Origin: Bacillota bacterium
GTDB lineage: Bacteria; Bacillota; Clostridia; Tissierellales; MES13
NCBI GenBank assembly: GCA_009711785.1
Contig: VENA01000009.1
Location: 62,001 to 126,000 of the forward strand
Direction of reading: 5' to 3'
Length of the DNA stretch: 64,000 bases
Under the pieces are notes generated by a model. That model did not search any database, was not told the origin of the DNA, and was given only the letters and a program-made list of their open reading frames with translations. Below, in pieces: positions 8,530-18,543 of this stretch. The translations under genes were made by a program, and so were the position numbers. Each line of letters opens with the position of its first letter. Positions within the stretch are counted from its first letter, which is position 1.

Positions 8530-10350
8530 GTGAGTTATGATAACGAAAATAAAGATATAAATTCTAAGGAAGATACTATAGTTCAAGTTTACTGTGATAA
8601 TTGTGAAAAGAAAATCTCAGTAGATTTAACAAATGCACACAATTATATATGTCCAGATTGTGGTAAAGAAACACAAGAAGATATACCAATTGAAGTTTAT
8701 TGGTGTGATGAATGTAAAATTCCAATTATTAGAGAATTAGAATCAAAACATAAGGGAAATTGTCCCCTTTGTAATACAGAATTAAAGTACCTAAGTAAAG
8801 ATTTAAGACCAGTTTTTCCAGAAGAAAGACTATTATTAGAAGTGATAAAAGGGAAACCACTAGAATATTTGAATAAGTCTGTTTGGAATAGTATTAACAG
8901 ATATTTTATAAATAGTAATTCAACAATAGAGTTACTGAGTACAAAAGAAATGGAAACTTTAAATATTGATAAGATAAAAAAAGATATAGATGAACTACAA
9001 GATGAAAATTACTATGAAAATTTTAATAAAACAATCACAAAATTTATAGAGGCTAATAAATTTAGATATTATCAACTAAAACAGGAAGCTACTGATTTTA
9101 TAAAAGATGTTAAAGATAGGTATAACTTTAAAGATAAACAAATCTTAGTTTCTTTTTCTGGTGGAAAAGATTCAACGGTTGTATCAGATCTAGTTACAAA
9201 AGGGTTAAGTAATAGTAGGATTACACATATTTTTGGTGATACAACCTTAGAATTTCCTACTACTTATGAATATGTAGAAAGATTTAAAAAAGATAGTAAA
9301 GCATTAGTGAGAACGGCTATTAATCGACAGAATGATTTTTATGATATGTGTGACAAAATTGGTCCACCGAGTAGATTAATGAGATGGTGCTGTCACGCCT
9401 TTAAGACAGGGCCAATATCTAGGACAATTAATACTAAATTTAATAGATATGACAGGATATTGACTTTTTATGGTATAAGAAAAAATGAATCAATTTCAAG
9501 AAGTAAATATGATAGAATTTATGATAGCCCTAAAATAACAAAGCAAAAAGTAGCAGCACCAATATTTAATTGGAAAGATATTGATTTGTGGTTATATATG
9601 TTTGCTGAGAATTTAGATTTTAATAGCGCTTACAAATTAGGGTTTGACAGAGCAGGATGCTGGTGTTGTCCTAATAATAGTGATAGATCAGAATTTCTTT
9701 CAAAAATATATATGCCAGAGAAGTCTAAAAAGTGGAGAGATTTTCTTATTGAGTTTGCTAAGGATATAGGAAAAAAAGACGCGGAAGTATATGTAGATAC
9801 TGGAAAATGGAAAGCAAGACAAGGTGGAGATGGATTAGATGTATCAGAAACAGTTAAATTAAATACTAAAGCTTGTACGACAGAGGAAAATGCAAAGATA
9901 TATAAATTAGAACGATCTATTGATGATGAATTTTATAACCTGTTTGTACCTTTTGGTAAAATAGATAAGGAATTAGGTAAAAGTTTAATTGGTGAAGTTT
10001 TGATCCGTGACATGAAGACTAAGGTACCTATTATTTCTTTACAACCGTATAATACAGGAGAAAATAAGGAGTCCGTTAAAATAAAAACCCTTAATGTAGA
10101 AAATAATGATGATTTACATAGAATGATTTCATACCAGATAAGAAAATTTAATGCATGTCAAAAATGCTTAGCTTGTGAATCAGTATGTAAGTATGGAGCT
10201 ATTTCTATAAAGGGAGATATCTATAAAATCGATGAAGAAAAATGCAAGAGATGTAAGATGTGTGTAACGGCTAAATACCTTGATGGAGGGTGTTTAATGT
10301 CTAAATATTTAAGAACTAGAACATCTAAGGAGGAAGAAAATGAAATTTAG
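8530..10350 (+). CDS. sspD: SspD/DndC-like PAPS-reductase-family sulfurtransferase with zinc ribbons and ferredoxin domain
   Basis: A 606-residue ATP pyrophosphatase-family protein that probably adenylates DNA and carries sulfur for phosphorothioation. Two CxxC zinc-ribbon pairs occupy the first 85 residues (CDNC...CPDC and WCDEC...CPLC). The nucleotide-binding PP-loop is SGGKDS at 210-215. Family cysteines follow in RWCCH (285-289) and GCWCCPNN (376-383). The C-terminus is a ferredoxin: C543-x2-C-x2-C-x3-C and C572-x2-C-x2-C-x9-C588. DndC/SspD proteins bind an Fe-S cluster; the fused ferredoxin suggests a built-in electron path. GTG start with TTGGGGGGACC upstream. It overlaps the next gene by 11 bp, so translation is probably coupled. 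Confidence 0.82.
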   Translation: MSYDNENKDINSKEDTIVQVYCDNCEKKISVDLTNAHNYICPDCGKETQEDIPIEVYWCDECKIPIIRELESKHKGNCPLCNTELKYLSKDLRPVFPEERLLLEVIKGKPLEYLNKSVWNSINRYFINSNSTIELLSTKEMETLNIDKIKKDIDELQDENYYENFNKTITKFIEANKFRYYQLKQEATDFIKDVKDRYNFKDKQILVSFSGGKDSTVVSDLVTKGLSNSRITHIFGDTTLEFPTTYEYVERFKKDSKALVRTAINRQNDFYDMCDKIGPPSRLMRWCCHAFKTGPISRTINTKFNRYDRILTFYGIRKNESISRSKYDRIYDSPKITKQKVAAPIFNWKDIDLWLYMFAENLDFNSAYKLGFDRAGCWCCPNNSDRSEFLSKIYMPEKSKKWRDFLIEFAKDIGKKDAEVYVDTGKWKARQGGDGLDVSETVKLNTKACTTEENAKIYKLERSIDDEFYNLFVPFGKIDKELGKSLIGEVLIRDMKTKVPIISLQPYNTGENKESVKIKTLNVENNDDLHRMISYQIRKFNACQKCLACESVCKYGAISIKGDIYKIDEEKCKRCKMCVTAKYLDGGCLMSKYLRTRTSKEEENEI

Positions 10351-11266
10351 AGGTCATGAGACCTTTCATATAAGAAAAGGTTGGCTATATAAAGGTTTAA
10401 AAAATGTAAAGAAGAACGATAGATTTTTTTTAGATAATGACATAAATCCTACTGATTTTTTAGGTATAGGAACAAGTATGGTTAAATCCTTAAGATATTG
10501 GCTTCAGGCAGTAGGATTAACAACAGAAGAAAGAGAAGGAAATACAATACATCAAAGGTTCACTCCATTTGGTAAAATTATAATGGGTAATGACAAGTAT
10601 ATGGAGGAAGAAGGCACTTTATGGTATTTACATTATAAGCTTGCTTCTAATAAAGAATTAGCAACGACATGGTATTGGTTTTTTAATGTTTTTAATATGA
10701 ATGAGTTTAGCAAAGAAGAGTTTGTTAATAGTTTAGATAGTTATATCAGATATAATTTAAAAGATAAACCTGTTGCTATGAGATCTCTAGAAGATGATTA
10801 TAATTGTTTAATAAATACTTACTTGTCAAGAAAAAAAAGATATCCTAATAAGAAAATTTCCCCTGAGGAAAACTTAGATTGTCCACTAGGGGAATTAAAT
10901 TTATTAGATATAGTTGATAAAAAGAGAAAAATAATAAAAAAATCAAAACTAAGAAAAGATGCAATACATCCATTGATTATTTTAAGCATAATTATCGATC
11001 AATATGAAAAGTATGAGTATAAGAACGAGTCTAAAGAAATAAAAATAGCAAACTTACTTAATAATCCTTGTAATATAGGTAGAATTTTTAATATGAATTT
11101 AAATACATTAAATCATTATTTAGATAGATTACAGGAACTTAGATATATAACTGTTACAAGAACGGCTGGATTAGATGTAATAAACTTAAGAACTGATTTA
11201 GATTCGCTTGAGACATTAAAAAAATATTATAAAGAAATTGGTTCTTTAGAAGTGAGGGATTTTTAA
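10340..11266 (+). CDS. sspB: DUF4007 protein, SspB-like DNA nickase candidate
   Basis: A 308-residue protein. The N-terminus carries the DUF4007 signature: FRGHETFHIRKGWLYKG, then FLGIGTSMVKSLRYWLQAVGL. The C-terminus looks like a winged helix (LLNNPCNIGRIFNMN, LNHYLDRLQELRYITVTRTAG). In the SspABCD system SspB is the DUF4007 component reported to nick DNA so that sulfur can be placed on one strand. It overlaps sspD by 11 bp and ends 1 bp before the ATPase gene, so the three form one operon. GGAGGAAGAAA lies before the ATG. Confidence 0.82.
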   Translation: MKFRGHETFHIRKGWLYKGLKNVKKNDRFFLDNDINPTDFLGIGTSMVKSLRYWLQAVGLTTEEREGNTIHQRFTPFGKIIMGNDKYMEEEGTLWYLHYKLASNKELATTWYWFFNVFNMNEFSKEEFVNSLDSYIRYNLKDKPVAMRSLEDDYNCLINTYLSRKKRYPNKKISPEENLDCPLGELNLLDIVDKKRKIIKKSKLRKDAIHPLIILSIIIDQYEKYEYKNESKEIKIANLLNNPCNIGRIFNMNLNTLNHYLDRLQELRYITVTRTAGLDVINLRTDLDSLETLKKYYKEIGSLEVRDF

Positions 11267-11267
11267 A

Positions 11268-14200
11268 ATGACTGATAATAACAAGATATCTAACTTTATT
11301 ACTTCAGCACCAGGTTTTCAGTATTCTATAAATTTGAAATATGATTTACTAAGTAAGAAAAAGATTGAAAACTATATACCAACAACAAGTTCTTTAGAAA
11401 TAATAGAAGAAGTACTATTAAGTATAAATTCTAATTCTAATGATAGATCTAGGATTTTAATTGGTCCCTATGGGAAAGGTAAATCTCATTTGGTGTTAAT
11501 GATAATATCTTTACTGTATTATAAAGATGAAAAACTATTTAGCAATTTACTTAGCAAAATCAAAGAGTATGATAAGAAGCTTTATAATTTAGTTCAAGAA
11601 ATTCTAGAGGATAATAAAAAGATGTTACCAGTCATAGTTTCGGGTAACAGTTTAAATCTTAAACAATCTTTACTTAATTCGCTTAAAGAAGCTCTAGAAA
11701 ATCATGGATTAGATAGTGTTATGCCAACTACTTATTTTAATTCTGCTTTAGAAACGATAAAAATGTGGAAAAGTAGTTATAAGGATACTTATGATAAGTT
11801 GTGTGAAAATATAGATATGTCTATAGAAGACTTTAAAAAAGAACTAAATAATTATAATGAAGAAGTTTATAATATGTTTACAGATATATATCCTATACTA
11901 ACGTCAGGTGGAGAATTTAATCCTATGCAAGGTATAGATGTAGTAGATCTGTATTCTAATGTAACAGAGAGTATAAAAAAATGTGGGTATAAAGGTATAT
12001 ATATAATTTATGATGAGTTTAGTAAGTACCTTGAGGGGAGTATAGATAGACAATCTTCTGCTGAAATAAAATTATTACAGGATTTAGCTGAAAAATGTAA
12101 TAGAAGTAAAAATACTCAAATGCATATGATGTTAATATCACATAAAGATATTAATAATTATGTAGATAGACTACCAAAGGAAAAAGTTGATTCATGGAAA
12201 GCAGTAGGAGATAGATTTAAAACTATTGAAATAAATAATTTAGATATACAAACTTATGAAATAATGTCAAATGTTATTTTAAAAGATGATAATAAATGGA
12301 AAAAATATAAAGACGCTAATAAGGAAATTTTTAAAAATCTAGTGTTAGAAACAAGTAAAATAGGTCTATTTGGGAATTTAGGGACAGATCTAGAGAATAA
12401 AGTGGTATATGGATGTTATCCATTGCATCCAATAAGCACTTATATATTACCTAAGATATCAGAAAAAATAGCACAAAATGAAAGAACAATATTTACTTTT
12501 TTATCTACAAACGAAAGGAACACTTTAAAATATTATTTGTCTAATAACGAAGATGAGTTTCCTTTATTGACACCTGATTATATTTTTGATTATTTTGAGG
12601 CATTATTCAAAAAAGAAAACTATAATTCTGAAACATACAATATTTGGAGAGATACTTCTAATGCTCTAAAAAAAGTAGAAGATGATGATAAATTATCTAA
12701 GAATATAATTAAGACTATAGGATTAATATATATTTTAAATGAGTTTCAAAAGTTACCTCCAACAAAAGAAATTATAAAAACAGTTTATAGAAATTATAGT
12801 GATAAACAAGTTGAGGAAGTTGTAGAATATCTATTAGATCACAAGATTATATATAATCTAAAAAGTAAAGGCTATTTAAAATTCATTGATGCAACAGATA
12901 TAGATGTAAACAATCTTATTTCTAATACTATAGAAGTAAGGAAAAATGTATTTTCATCTAAAAAAATACTTAACGAGAATTTTTATGACAATTATGTTTA
13001 TCCTACAAGATATAATGATGAGAATGAAATAATTAGATATTTTAAAGTTGAGTTTATAGACTTTAAAGAATTATTATCTACTGAAGATTGGAATCTAAAA
13101 ATAGAAGATAAAGATGGGGATGGAGTTATTTATTCAGTGCTAGTAAATGACAATGAAGAATTAAAAAGGTCAAGCGAGATTGTTAAAAATATTGAGTATC
13201 AAAGAATAATATTCATATTACCCAAACAACCAATTAGATTAAACTCACTATTAAAAGAGTATGATGCGATTAAATATTTAATTGGTAAAAATCGCTATGA
13301 AGGAAATGACCAATTACTTGATGAAGAACTTAATGTCCATTTAGAAGATGTTGAGAATCAATTACAAAGTTACTTAGATATTTATATAAAACCAGAAAAA
13401 AAAGCTGCAAATTATTATTATAGAGGAAAAAGGAAAAGAATAACTAGAAAATCAAATTTAACAAGACTAATTTCAATTATATGTGAGAAAGTATATAATG
13501 ATACTCCAGTAATAATAAATGAACTTATTAATAAGGATAAACCTACTAAAGTAGCTATAAGGCATAGACAAAAAGTAATAGATGGTTTATTAAGGAACAA
13601 AATAGAGAAAAATTTAGGATTAAAAGGATATGGACAAGACGTCACTATTATGAGAGCTACTTTAATAGTTCCTGGTATATTAAAACAGAATAATAAAAAA
13701 GCATACTTAGACAATGTAAATATACCAGCTAAATTAAAAAATGTATTGGATATAATAAGGGATTATTGTATAAAAACTTCAACAGAAGGAAGTAAAACTT
13801 TTTCTGAGCTATACAATATTTTAATAAAGCCTAAATACTCTATAGGTTTAAAAAGAGGAGTAATACCAATATACTTATCAGTAGTACTACACGAGCTAAA
13901 AAAATACGCTGTCATAACAAGAAAAGGGATTGAAGAAGAACTTACCCCTCAACTTTTAAAAGACATAAATAATAAACCTAATGAATTTCAAATTTATATA
14001 GAAGAGTGGAACGAAGATAAAGAGCAATTTATAAATGAACTTGATGAGTTATTTAATGAATATATAAATATTAGTGAAAAAGAATATAATACTTTTGATT
14101 ACATTGTAAAGGCTATGCAAAGATGGTTTTTACAGTTGCCTAAATATACAAAGGAATATGAACAGAAGTATTTAGGAAATAATAAATATAAAAAAATGGA

Positions 14201-14903
14201 TAAAAGTGTAATAAGATTAAGAAATGGGTTAAGAGGGGCAAAAATTAATTCTAGACATTTTCTGTTTAATAAGATGTTTAAGATTTTTAAACATAAGAGT
14301 TTTACTAATAATGTAATTAAAGATGTTACAAAATGTAAAGAACAGTTAGATAATAGCTTAGATGATCTAATTTTAAAATTAGCTAAAGATGTTAAAGAGA
14401 TGTTTGAAAATGGACAAAAACTTGAAACTACCTTATATTCTATAATGAAAGATTGGTATGAGGAAAGAAATGATAAAACAAGAAATCATTTATTTAGTTC
14501 AGGAGAAGATAAATTTTTAGACTTAATAAAAAATATTGATAATAATGAAATTCAATTTATTAAGAATTTATCTAGAATAACAACAGGTTTAAGAATAGAA
14601 GACTGGCAGGATAAAAACGTAAAAGAATTTATTGATAAAATAAAAGAATTTAAAAATAATATAGAGGTATATGATAAAAAATTAAATAATAGAAGAACAA
14701 ATCAGACAGAGGATAATTTATATAAAATTGTTTCATATGAGAAGGGGAAGAAAATTGAGAAAACCATAGAAAAAGAAAAAATATCAGATACAGCAAAAGA
14801 TTTATATGAAGAAATTGAAATTATAATGAAAGACTATTCATATACAATTAATGAAAATGAAAAAAGACAGGTATTACTTGAAATTCTTAATAAAATTTGC
14901 TAG
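11268..14903 (+). CDS. sspC: SspC-like large P-loop ATPase of the phosphorothioation module
   Basis: A 1211-residue AAA-type ATPase. Walker A is GPYGKGKSH (residues 66-74). A Walker-B-like acidic motif follows in YIIYDEFSKYLEG (245-257), then a sensor-like LISHKDINNYVDR. The rest is helical, with basic stretches near residue 725 (YYRGKRKRITRK). The size and layout recall the large ATPases of SspC and BrxC/PglY type. Its place directly after a DUF4007 gene favours SspC, which powers DNA modification. The motif search is by eye, so the exact family remains open. The start ATG lies 1 bp after the sspB stop. A hairpin with a T run follows the gene. Confidence 0.75.
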   Translation: MTDNNKISNFITSAPGFQYSINLKYDLLSKKKIENYIPTTSSLEIIEEVLLSINSNSNDRSRILIGPYGKGKSHLVLMIISLLYYKDEKLFSNLLSKIKEYDKKLYNLVQEILEDNKKMLPVIVSGNSLNLKQSLLNSLKEALENHGLDSVMPTTYFNSALETIKMWKSSYKDTYDKLCENIDMSIEDFKKELNNYNEEVYNMFTDIYPILTSGGEFNPMQGIDVVDLYSNVTESIKKCGYKGIYIIYDEFSKYLEGSIDRQSSAEIKLLQDLAEKCNRSKNTQMHMMLISHKDINNYVDRLPKEKVDSWKAVGDRFKTIEINNLDIQTYEIMSNVILKDDNKWKKYKDANKEIFKNLVLETSKIGLFGNLGTDLENKVVYGCYPLHPISTYILPKISEKIAQNERTIFTFLSTNERNTLKYYLSNNEDEFPLLTPDYIFDYFEALFKKENYNSETYNIWRDTSNALKKVEDDDKLSKNIIKTIGLIYILNEFQKLPPTKEIIKTVYRNYSDKQVEEVVEYLLDHKIIYNLKSKGYLKFIDATDIDVNNLISNTIEVRKNVFSSKKILNENFYDNYVYPTRYNDENEIIRYFKVEFIDFKELLSTEDWNLKIEDKDGDGVIYSVLVNDNEELKRSSEIVKNIEYQRIIFILPKQPIRLNSLLKEYDAIKYLIGKNRYEGNDQLLDEELNVHLEDVENQLQSYLDIYIKPEKKAANYYYRGKRKRITRKSNLTRLISIICEKVYNDTPVIINELINKDKPTKVAIRHRQKVIDGLLRNKIEKNLGLKGYGQDVTIMRATLIVPGILKQNNKKAYLDNVNIPAKLKNVLDIIRDYCIKTSTEGSKTFSELYNILIKPKYSIGLKRGVIPIYLSVVLHELKKYAVITRKGIEEELTPQLLKDINNKPNEFQIYIEEWNEDKEQFINELDELFNEYINISEKEYNTFDYIVKAMQRWFLQLPKYTKEYEQKYLGNNKYKKMDKSVIRLRNGLRGAKINSRHFLFNKMFKIFKHKSFTNNVIKDVTKCKEQLDNSLDDLILKLAKDVKEMFENGQKLETTLYSIMKDWYEERNDKTRNHLFSSGEDKFLDLIKNIDNNEIQFIKNLSRITTGLRIEDWQDKNVKEFIDKIKEFKNNIEVYDKKLNNRRTNQTEDNLYKIVSYEKGKKIEKTIEKEKISDTAKDLYEEIEIIMKDYSYTINENEKRQVLLEILNKIC

Positions 14904-14916
14904 GACACTTGTTGAT

Positions 14917-14958
14917 AGCTCACAGTTAAAATGTTATTATTTTACTGTGGGCTTTTTT
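14917..14958 (+). terminator. Hairpin with T run between sspC-like and sspA-like genes
   Basis: AGCTCACAGT and ACTGTGGGCT frame a stem with a wobble and a one-base bulge, followed by TTTTT. It may partly uncouple the cysteine desulfurase and downstream genes from sspDBC. Confidence 0.65.
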
Positions 14959-15000
14959 AAAAATTTGGAAATACTAATAACTTTTGGATGAGGTGAATGT

Positions 15001-16158
15001 ATGAAAGATATTATATATTTTGATAATTCAGCTACTACTTATCCTAAACCTGAGATAGTTTATAATTACATGGATGAGTTTTATAGAAAATTTGGAATAA
15101 ATGCGAATAGAGGAAAATATAGCAAATCAAATCATGTTAGAGATATTATTGATAGTACTAGGAAATTATTAAAAGAGTTGTTTAATTGTCCAAAAGACAA
15201 GGAAGTAGTTTTTACTTCTTCTGCTACAGAGGCTATCAATATAATTTTACAAGGTATTAATTGGAGTTCAATTAATAATGTTTATTTAACACGATTTGAA
15301 CATAATGCGATTTTAAGAACACTTAATCATTTAAAAAAGAAATATAATATAAATATAAACTATTTAGAATGTGATAAAGAATCATTAACTTATAATCTAG
15401 AAAAAATAAGATATCAGTTCGATGAAATAAATCCAGATTTAGTAATAATGACACACGCAAGTAATGTATGTGGTAATATCACACCAATTAAAGAAATATC
15501 AAGTATTGCTAAAAAGTATAATTCAAAAACTATGGTAGATGGAGCACAGACTTCAGGTTTACTCGATATAAACCTTAAAAAAACTGATATAGATTATTTA
15601 GTTTTTGCAGGACATAAAACTCTATATGGTCCTTTTGGCATTTCAGGTTTTGTTGTTAATAATGATTCTAATATAAGACCTTTAATGTTTGGTGGTACAG
15701 GCTATGATTCAGCTAATATAGAACTACCAGAATCAATACCACAAAAATTTGAAGTAGGTAGCAAAAATACTTTAGCTATAGCAGGTCTTTATGCTTCGTT
15801 AAAATGGATTAATAAAGTAGGACGGGAGGAAATATTAAAAAGTGAGAAAAAATTAACAAAACTTTTATTAGAGTGTTTAGAAGATTTTGATAATATCAAA
15901 GTCTTTAAAACTAAAGATTTAGAAAATCAATTAGGGGTAGTTTCATGCGTATTTAATAATATAGCAAGTAATACAGTGGGACAAGTGTTAGATAAAAATA
16001 ATATAGCTGTAAGAACAGGGTTACATTGTGCACCTGAAGCACATAAATTTATAAACACTTTTCCCGGAGGGACAGTGCGATTTAGTTTAAGTTATTTTAA
16101 TAATGAAGACCAGATTTCTAAAATATATGATGTTTTAGAAGAAATATATTTTAGTTAG
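15001..16158 (+). CDS. sspA: SspA-like cysteine desulfurase (NifS/SufS-family)
   Basis: A 385-residue PLP-dependent class V aminotransferase that would take sulfur from L-cysteine and pass the persulfide to SspD. The N-terminus IIYFDNSATTYPKP is the family signature. The PLP lysine is K206 in AGHKTLYGPFGISG. The active-site cysteine is C343 in GLHCAPEAHK, a short-loop SufS-like site. Housekeeping Suf/Isc genes are absent, and the gene sits between the SspC-like ATPase and the PLD-helicase, so a dedicated role in DNA phosphorothioation is inferred. GATGAGGTGAATGT before the ATG is a good ribosome binding site. Confidence 0.82.
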   Translation: MKDIIYFDNSATTYPKPEIVYNYMDEFYRKFGINANRGKYSKSNHVRDIIDSTRKLLKELFNCPKDKEVVFTSSATEAINIILQGINWSSINNVYLTRFEHNAILRTLNHLKKKYNININYLECDKESLTYNLEKIRYQFDEINPDLVIMTHASNVCGNITPIKEISSIAKKYNSKTMVDGAQTSGLLDINLKKTDIDYLVFAGHKTLYGPFGISGFVVNNDSNIRPLMFGGTGYDSANIELPESIPQKFEVGSKNTLAIAGLYASLKWINKVGREEILKSEKKLTKLLLECLEDFDNIKVFKTKDLENQLGVVSCVFNNIASNTVGQVLDKNNIAVRTGLHCAPEAHKFINTFPGGTVRFSLSYFNNEDQISKIYDVLEEIYFS

Positions 16159-16229
16159 ATTGAATATATATTTTAAATATATATCCTTAAGTCGATTAAT
16201 TAAACAGGGATAATACTAGAGGTGAATAT

Positions 16230-18398
16230 ATGGATTATTCTAAACACAATTTAAAAATAAAATACAGGTCATCAGAAGATGATATAGTTAAAGATTTTTT
16301 TATTCCTACATTTAAAGCCACTAAGCTATATAAGAGAGCAGTAGGGTACTTCTCGTCATCTTCTCTTATTACTGTTTCTAGAGGAATAACTAATTTATTA
16401 AAAAACAAAGGAAAGATGCAATTGATTGCATCACCTGAATTGCAAAAGGATGATATAGAAGCGGTAAACAAAGGGTATAAAGCAAGAAAGGAAGTATTAG
16501 AAAATACTCTAATCAACTCATTTAATGAACCTAAAAACTATTTTGAAGAAGAAAGACTTAATTTATTAGCTCATTTAATTTCTAGAGGAACATTAGATAT
16601 TAAAATAGCCTTTATGGAAAATGAAGGAAAATTAGGCTTGTATCATGAAAAAATAGGAGTCATGTATGATTTTAATGAAAATAAAATTGCTTTTACAGGT
16701 TCTTTGAATGAATCTTCTAATGCTTTTACTGAGAATTTTGAATCGATAGATGTTTATTATTCTTGGAAAGGAGAAGATAACTTAGAGAGAATTAATGAAA
16801 AAGAGAAAGATTTCGATGCATTGTGGTATGATCATACAAAGAAAATAAAAGTGGTAGAATTTCCTAAAATAGCTTTAGAAAAGTTGAACTCTTATAAGAA
16901 AAAGAATGTAGATTTTGAAATCGATAAAAAACAATTTTATGCTCCAGTAGAAGAGAAAATTGAAAAGAAAAAATATCCTAAATTACCAAACAAAATTCAA
17001 TTATATGATTACCAAAAGAAGGCAGTTAAGGAGTGGGAAAATAATAATTTTAAAGGTATTTTTAGTATGGCTACTGGAACTGGAAAAACTATAACGGGTC
17101 TTGCAGCAGTGGCAAGATTATCAAGAAAGCTATCTCATAATTTAGCTGTGCTTATAATTTGTCCATATCAACATTTAGTTGAACAATGGGTAGAAGATAT
17201 TAAGAATTTCAATATGGATCCTATAATTGGCTATTCTACATCATCACAAAAGAATTGGAAAAAAAGGTTGAAGGATTCAGTTATTGATTACAACTTAAAT
17301 ATTATAAATCATTTTTGCTTTGTTACAACTAATGCAACTTATTCTTCTGAATTTGTACAAAAGCAAATAAACAAAATCAAAAATAGTGTTGTAATAGTAA
17401 TAGATGAAGCACATAATTTTGGGGCGTCAAACTTAAGTAAAAAACTTAATTATAATATTCCGTATAGATTAGCATTATCAGCTACTCTAGAGAGATACAG
17501 AGATCCAGAAGGTACAAAAAAACTATATAACTATTTTGATAAAGAGTGTATAAAATATCCATTACATAAAGCAATAAAAGAGGAAAAATTAACGCCATAT
17601 AACTATTATCCTGTACTAACATGGTTAACTAATGAAGAGCTAATTGAATATAGAAGATTATCTAAACAACTTGCTAAGTGTTTTGACAAAAGAAAAGGGA
17701 AAAGGGTTTTAAATGAAAAAGGTAAAAAGTTAGCAATTAAGAGAGCAAGATTAGTTGCTGGTTCTGTTAATAAATTAAGTGCTCTAAAAAATAGAATTAG
17801 GGATTATAAAGAGTCTTCATATATATTAGTGTACTGTGGAGCTACTACAGTATCTGATCCAGATTATAAGTATGGAGAAGCAGAGAAATCTGAATTAAGA
17901 CAAATAGAAGCAGTGGCTAGTATACTTGGAAATGAATTAGGGATGAAAGTTTCACAATTTACATCTGAAGAAGATAGTAAAGAAAGAGAAAAAATTAAGA
18001 AGGAATTTTCAAAAGGGAAGAACTTACAAGCATTAGTAGCAATTAGGTGTTTAGATGAGGGAGTTAATATACCAGATATAAGAACAGCTTTCATCCTTGC
18101 TAGTAGTACTAATCCGAAAGAATATATTCAACGTAGGGGCAGAGTACTTAGAATCTCAGAAGGGAAAAAATATTCAGAGATTTTTGATTTTATTACTGTT
18201 CCTAGGCCATTAGAGAATGTTAAAAATTTAAACGAAAGCGAGATAAAAGGAGATGTTTCTCTTGTAAAAAAGGAAATCGAAAGGATGGAGGATTTTGCTG
18301 AGATTTCAGAAAATCCACAAGATTCCTATAAATTAATTAATCATTTAAAAGAGGTATATGATTTAGACAAAATTACCTGGGGGGATAAGTATGAATAA
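16230..18398 (+). CDS. PLD-domain superfamily 2 helicase, candidate SspF/G-type restriction component
   Basis: A 722-residue protein. Residues 1-210 resemble a phospholipase-D-type nuclease domain with one HxK motif (H139-E-K141-IGVM) and the following TGSLNESSNAF. A superfamily 2 helicase follows: Walker A MATGTGKT (280-287), DEAH (392-395), ALSATLERYRD, and motif VI YIQRRGRVLRI (QRRGR at 634-638). PLD-helicases are common in restriction and defence loci. In a phosphorothioation island it fits the SspFGH module, which damages unmodified DNA. I cannot say which of the three names applies. Its stop overlaps the start of a 50-residue ORF. Confidence 0.7.
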   Translation: MDYSKHNLKIKYRSSEDDIVKDFFIPTFKATKLYKRAVGYFSSSSLITVSRGITNLLKNKGKMQLIASPELQKDDIEAVNKGYKARKEVLENTLINSFNEPKNYFEEERLNLLAHLISRGTLDIKIAFMENEGKLGLYHEKIGVMYDFNENKIAFTGSLNESSNAFTENFESIDVYYSWKGEDNLERINEKEKDFDALWYDHTKKIKVVEFPKIALEKLNSYKKKNVDFEIDKKQFYAPVEEKIEKKKYPKLPNKIQLYDYQKKAVKEWENNNFKGIFSMATGTGKTITGLAAVARLSRKLSHNLAVLIICPYQHLVEQWVEDIKNFNMDPIIGYSTSSQKNWKKRLKDSVIDYNLNIINHFCFVTTNATYSSEFVQKQINKIKNSVVIVIDEAHNFGASNLSKKLNYNIPYRLALSATLERYRDPEGTKKLYNYFDKECIKYPLHKAIKEEKLTPYNYYPVLTWLTNEELIEYRRLSKQLAKCFDKRKGKRVLNEKGKKLAIKRARLVAGSVNKLSALKNRIRDYKESSYILVYCGATTVSDPDYKYGEAEKSELRQIEAVASILGNELGMKVSQFTSEEDSKEREKIKKEFSKGKNLQALVAIRCLDEGVNIPDIRTAFILASSTNPKEYIQRRGRVLRISEGKKYSEIFDFITVPRPLENVKNLNESEIKGDVSLVKKEIERMEDFAEISENPQDSYKLINHLKEVYDLDKITWGDKYE

Positions 18399-18543
18399 GA
18401 TCAAAGAAAAAAAAGCAAATATTATGATAAGTAAAATACTAGATTTAGAGAAAGAAAATTTAAAAACTAAAAAATATAATGATTACGATATGATAGAAAA
18501 AGTTAAAAAAATTATAGAGGAGGAGGTGAAGAAATGTTATTAA
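18391..18543 (+). CDS. Small 50-residue charged protein bridging helicase and SMC-like genes
   Basis: The ATG at 18391 overlaps the stop of the helicase gene, and the stop overlaps the start of the next gene by 10 bp. This arrangement is typical of translational coupling. GGGGGATAAGT lies directly upstream. The product is highly charged and probably helical (IEKVKKIIEEEVKK at the end). No family was recognised. It could be a real subunit or adaptor, or only a device that links translation of the flanking genes. Confidence 0.5.
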   Translation: MNKIKEKKANIMISKILDLEKENLKTKKYNDYDMIEKVKKIIEEEVKKCY

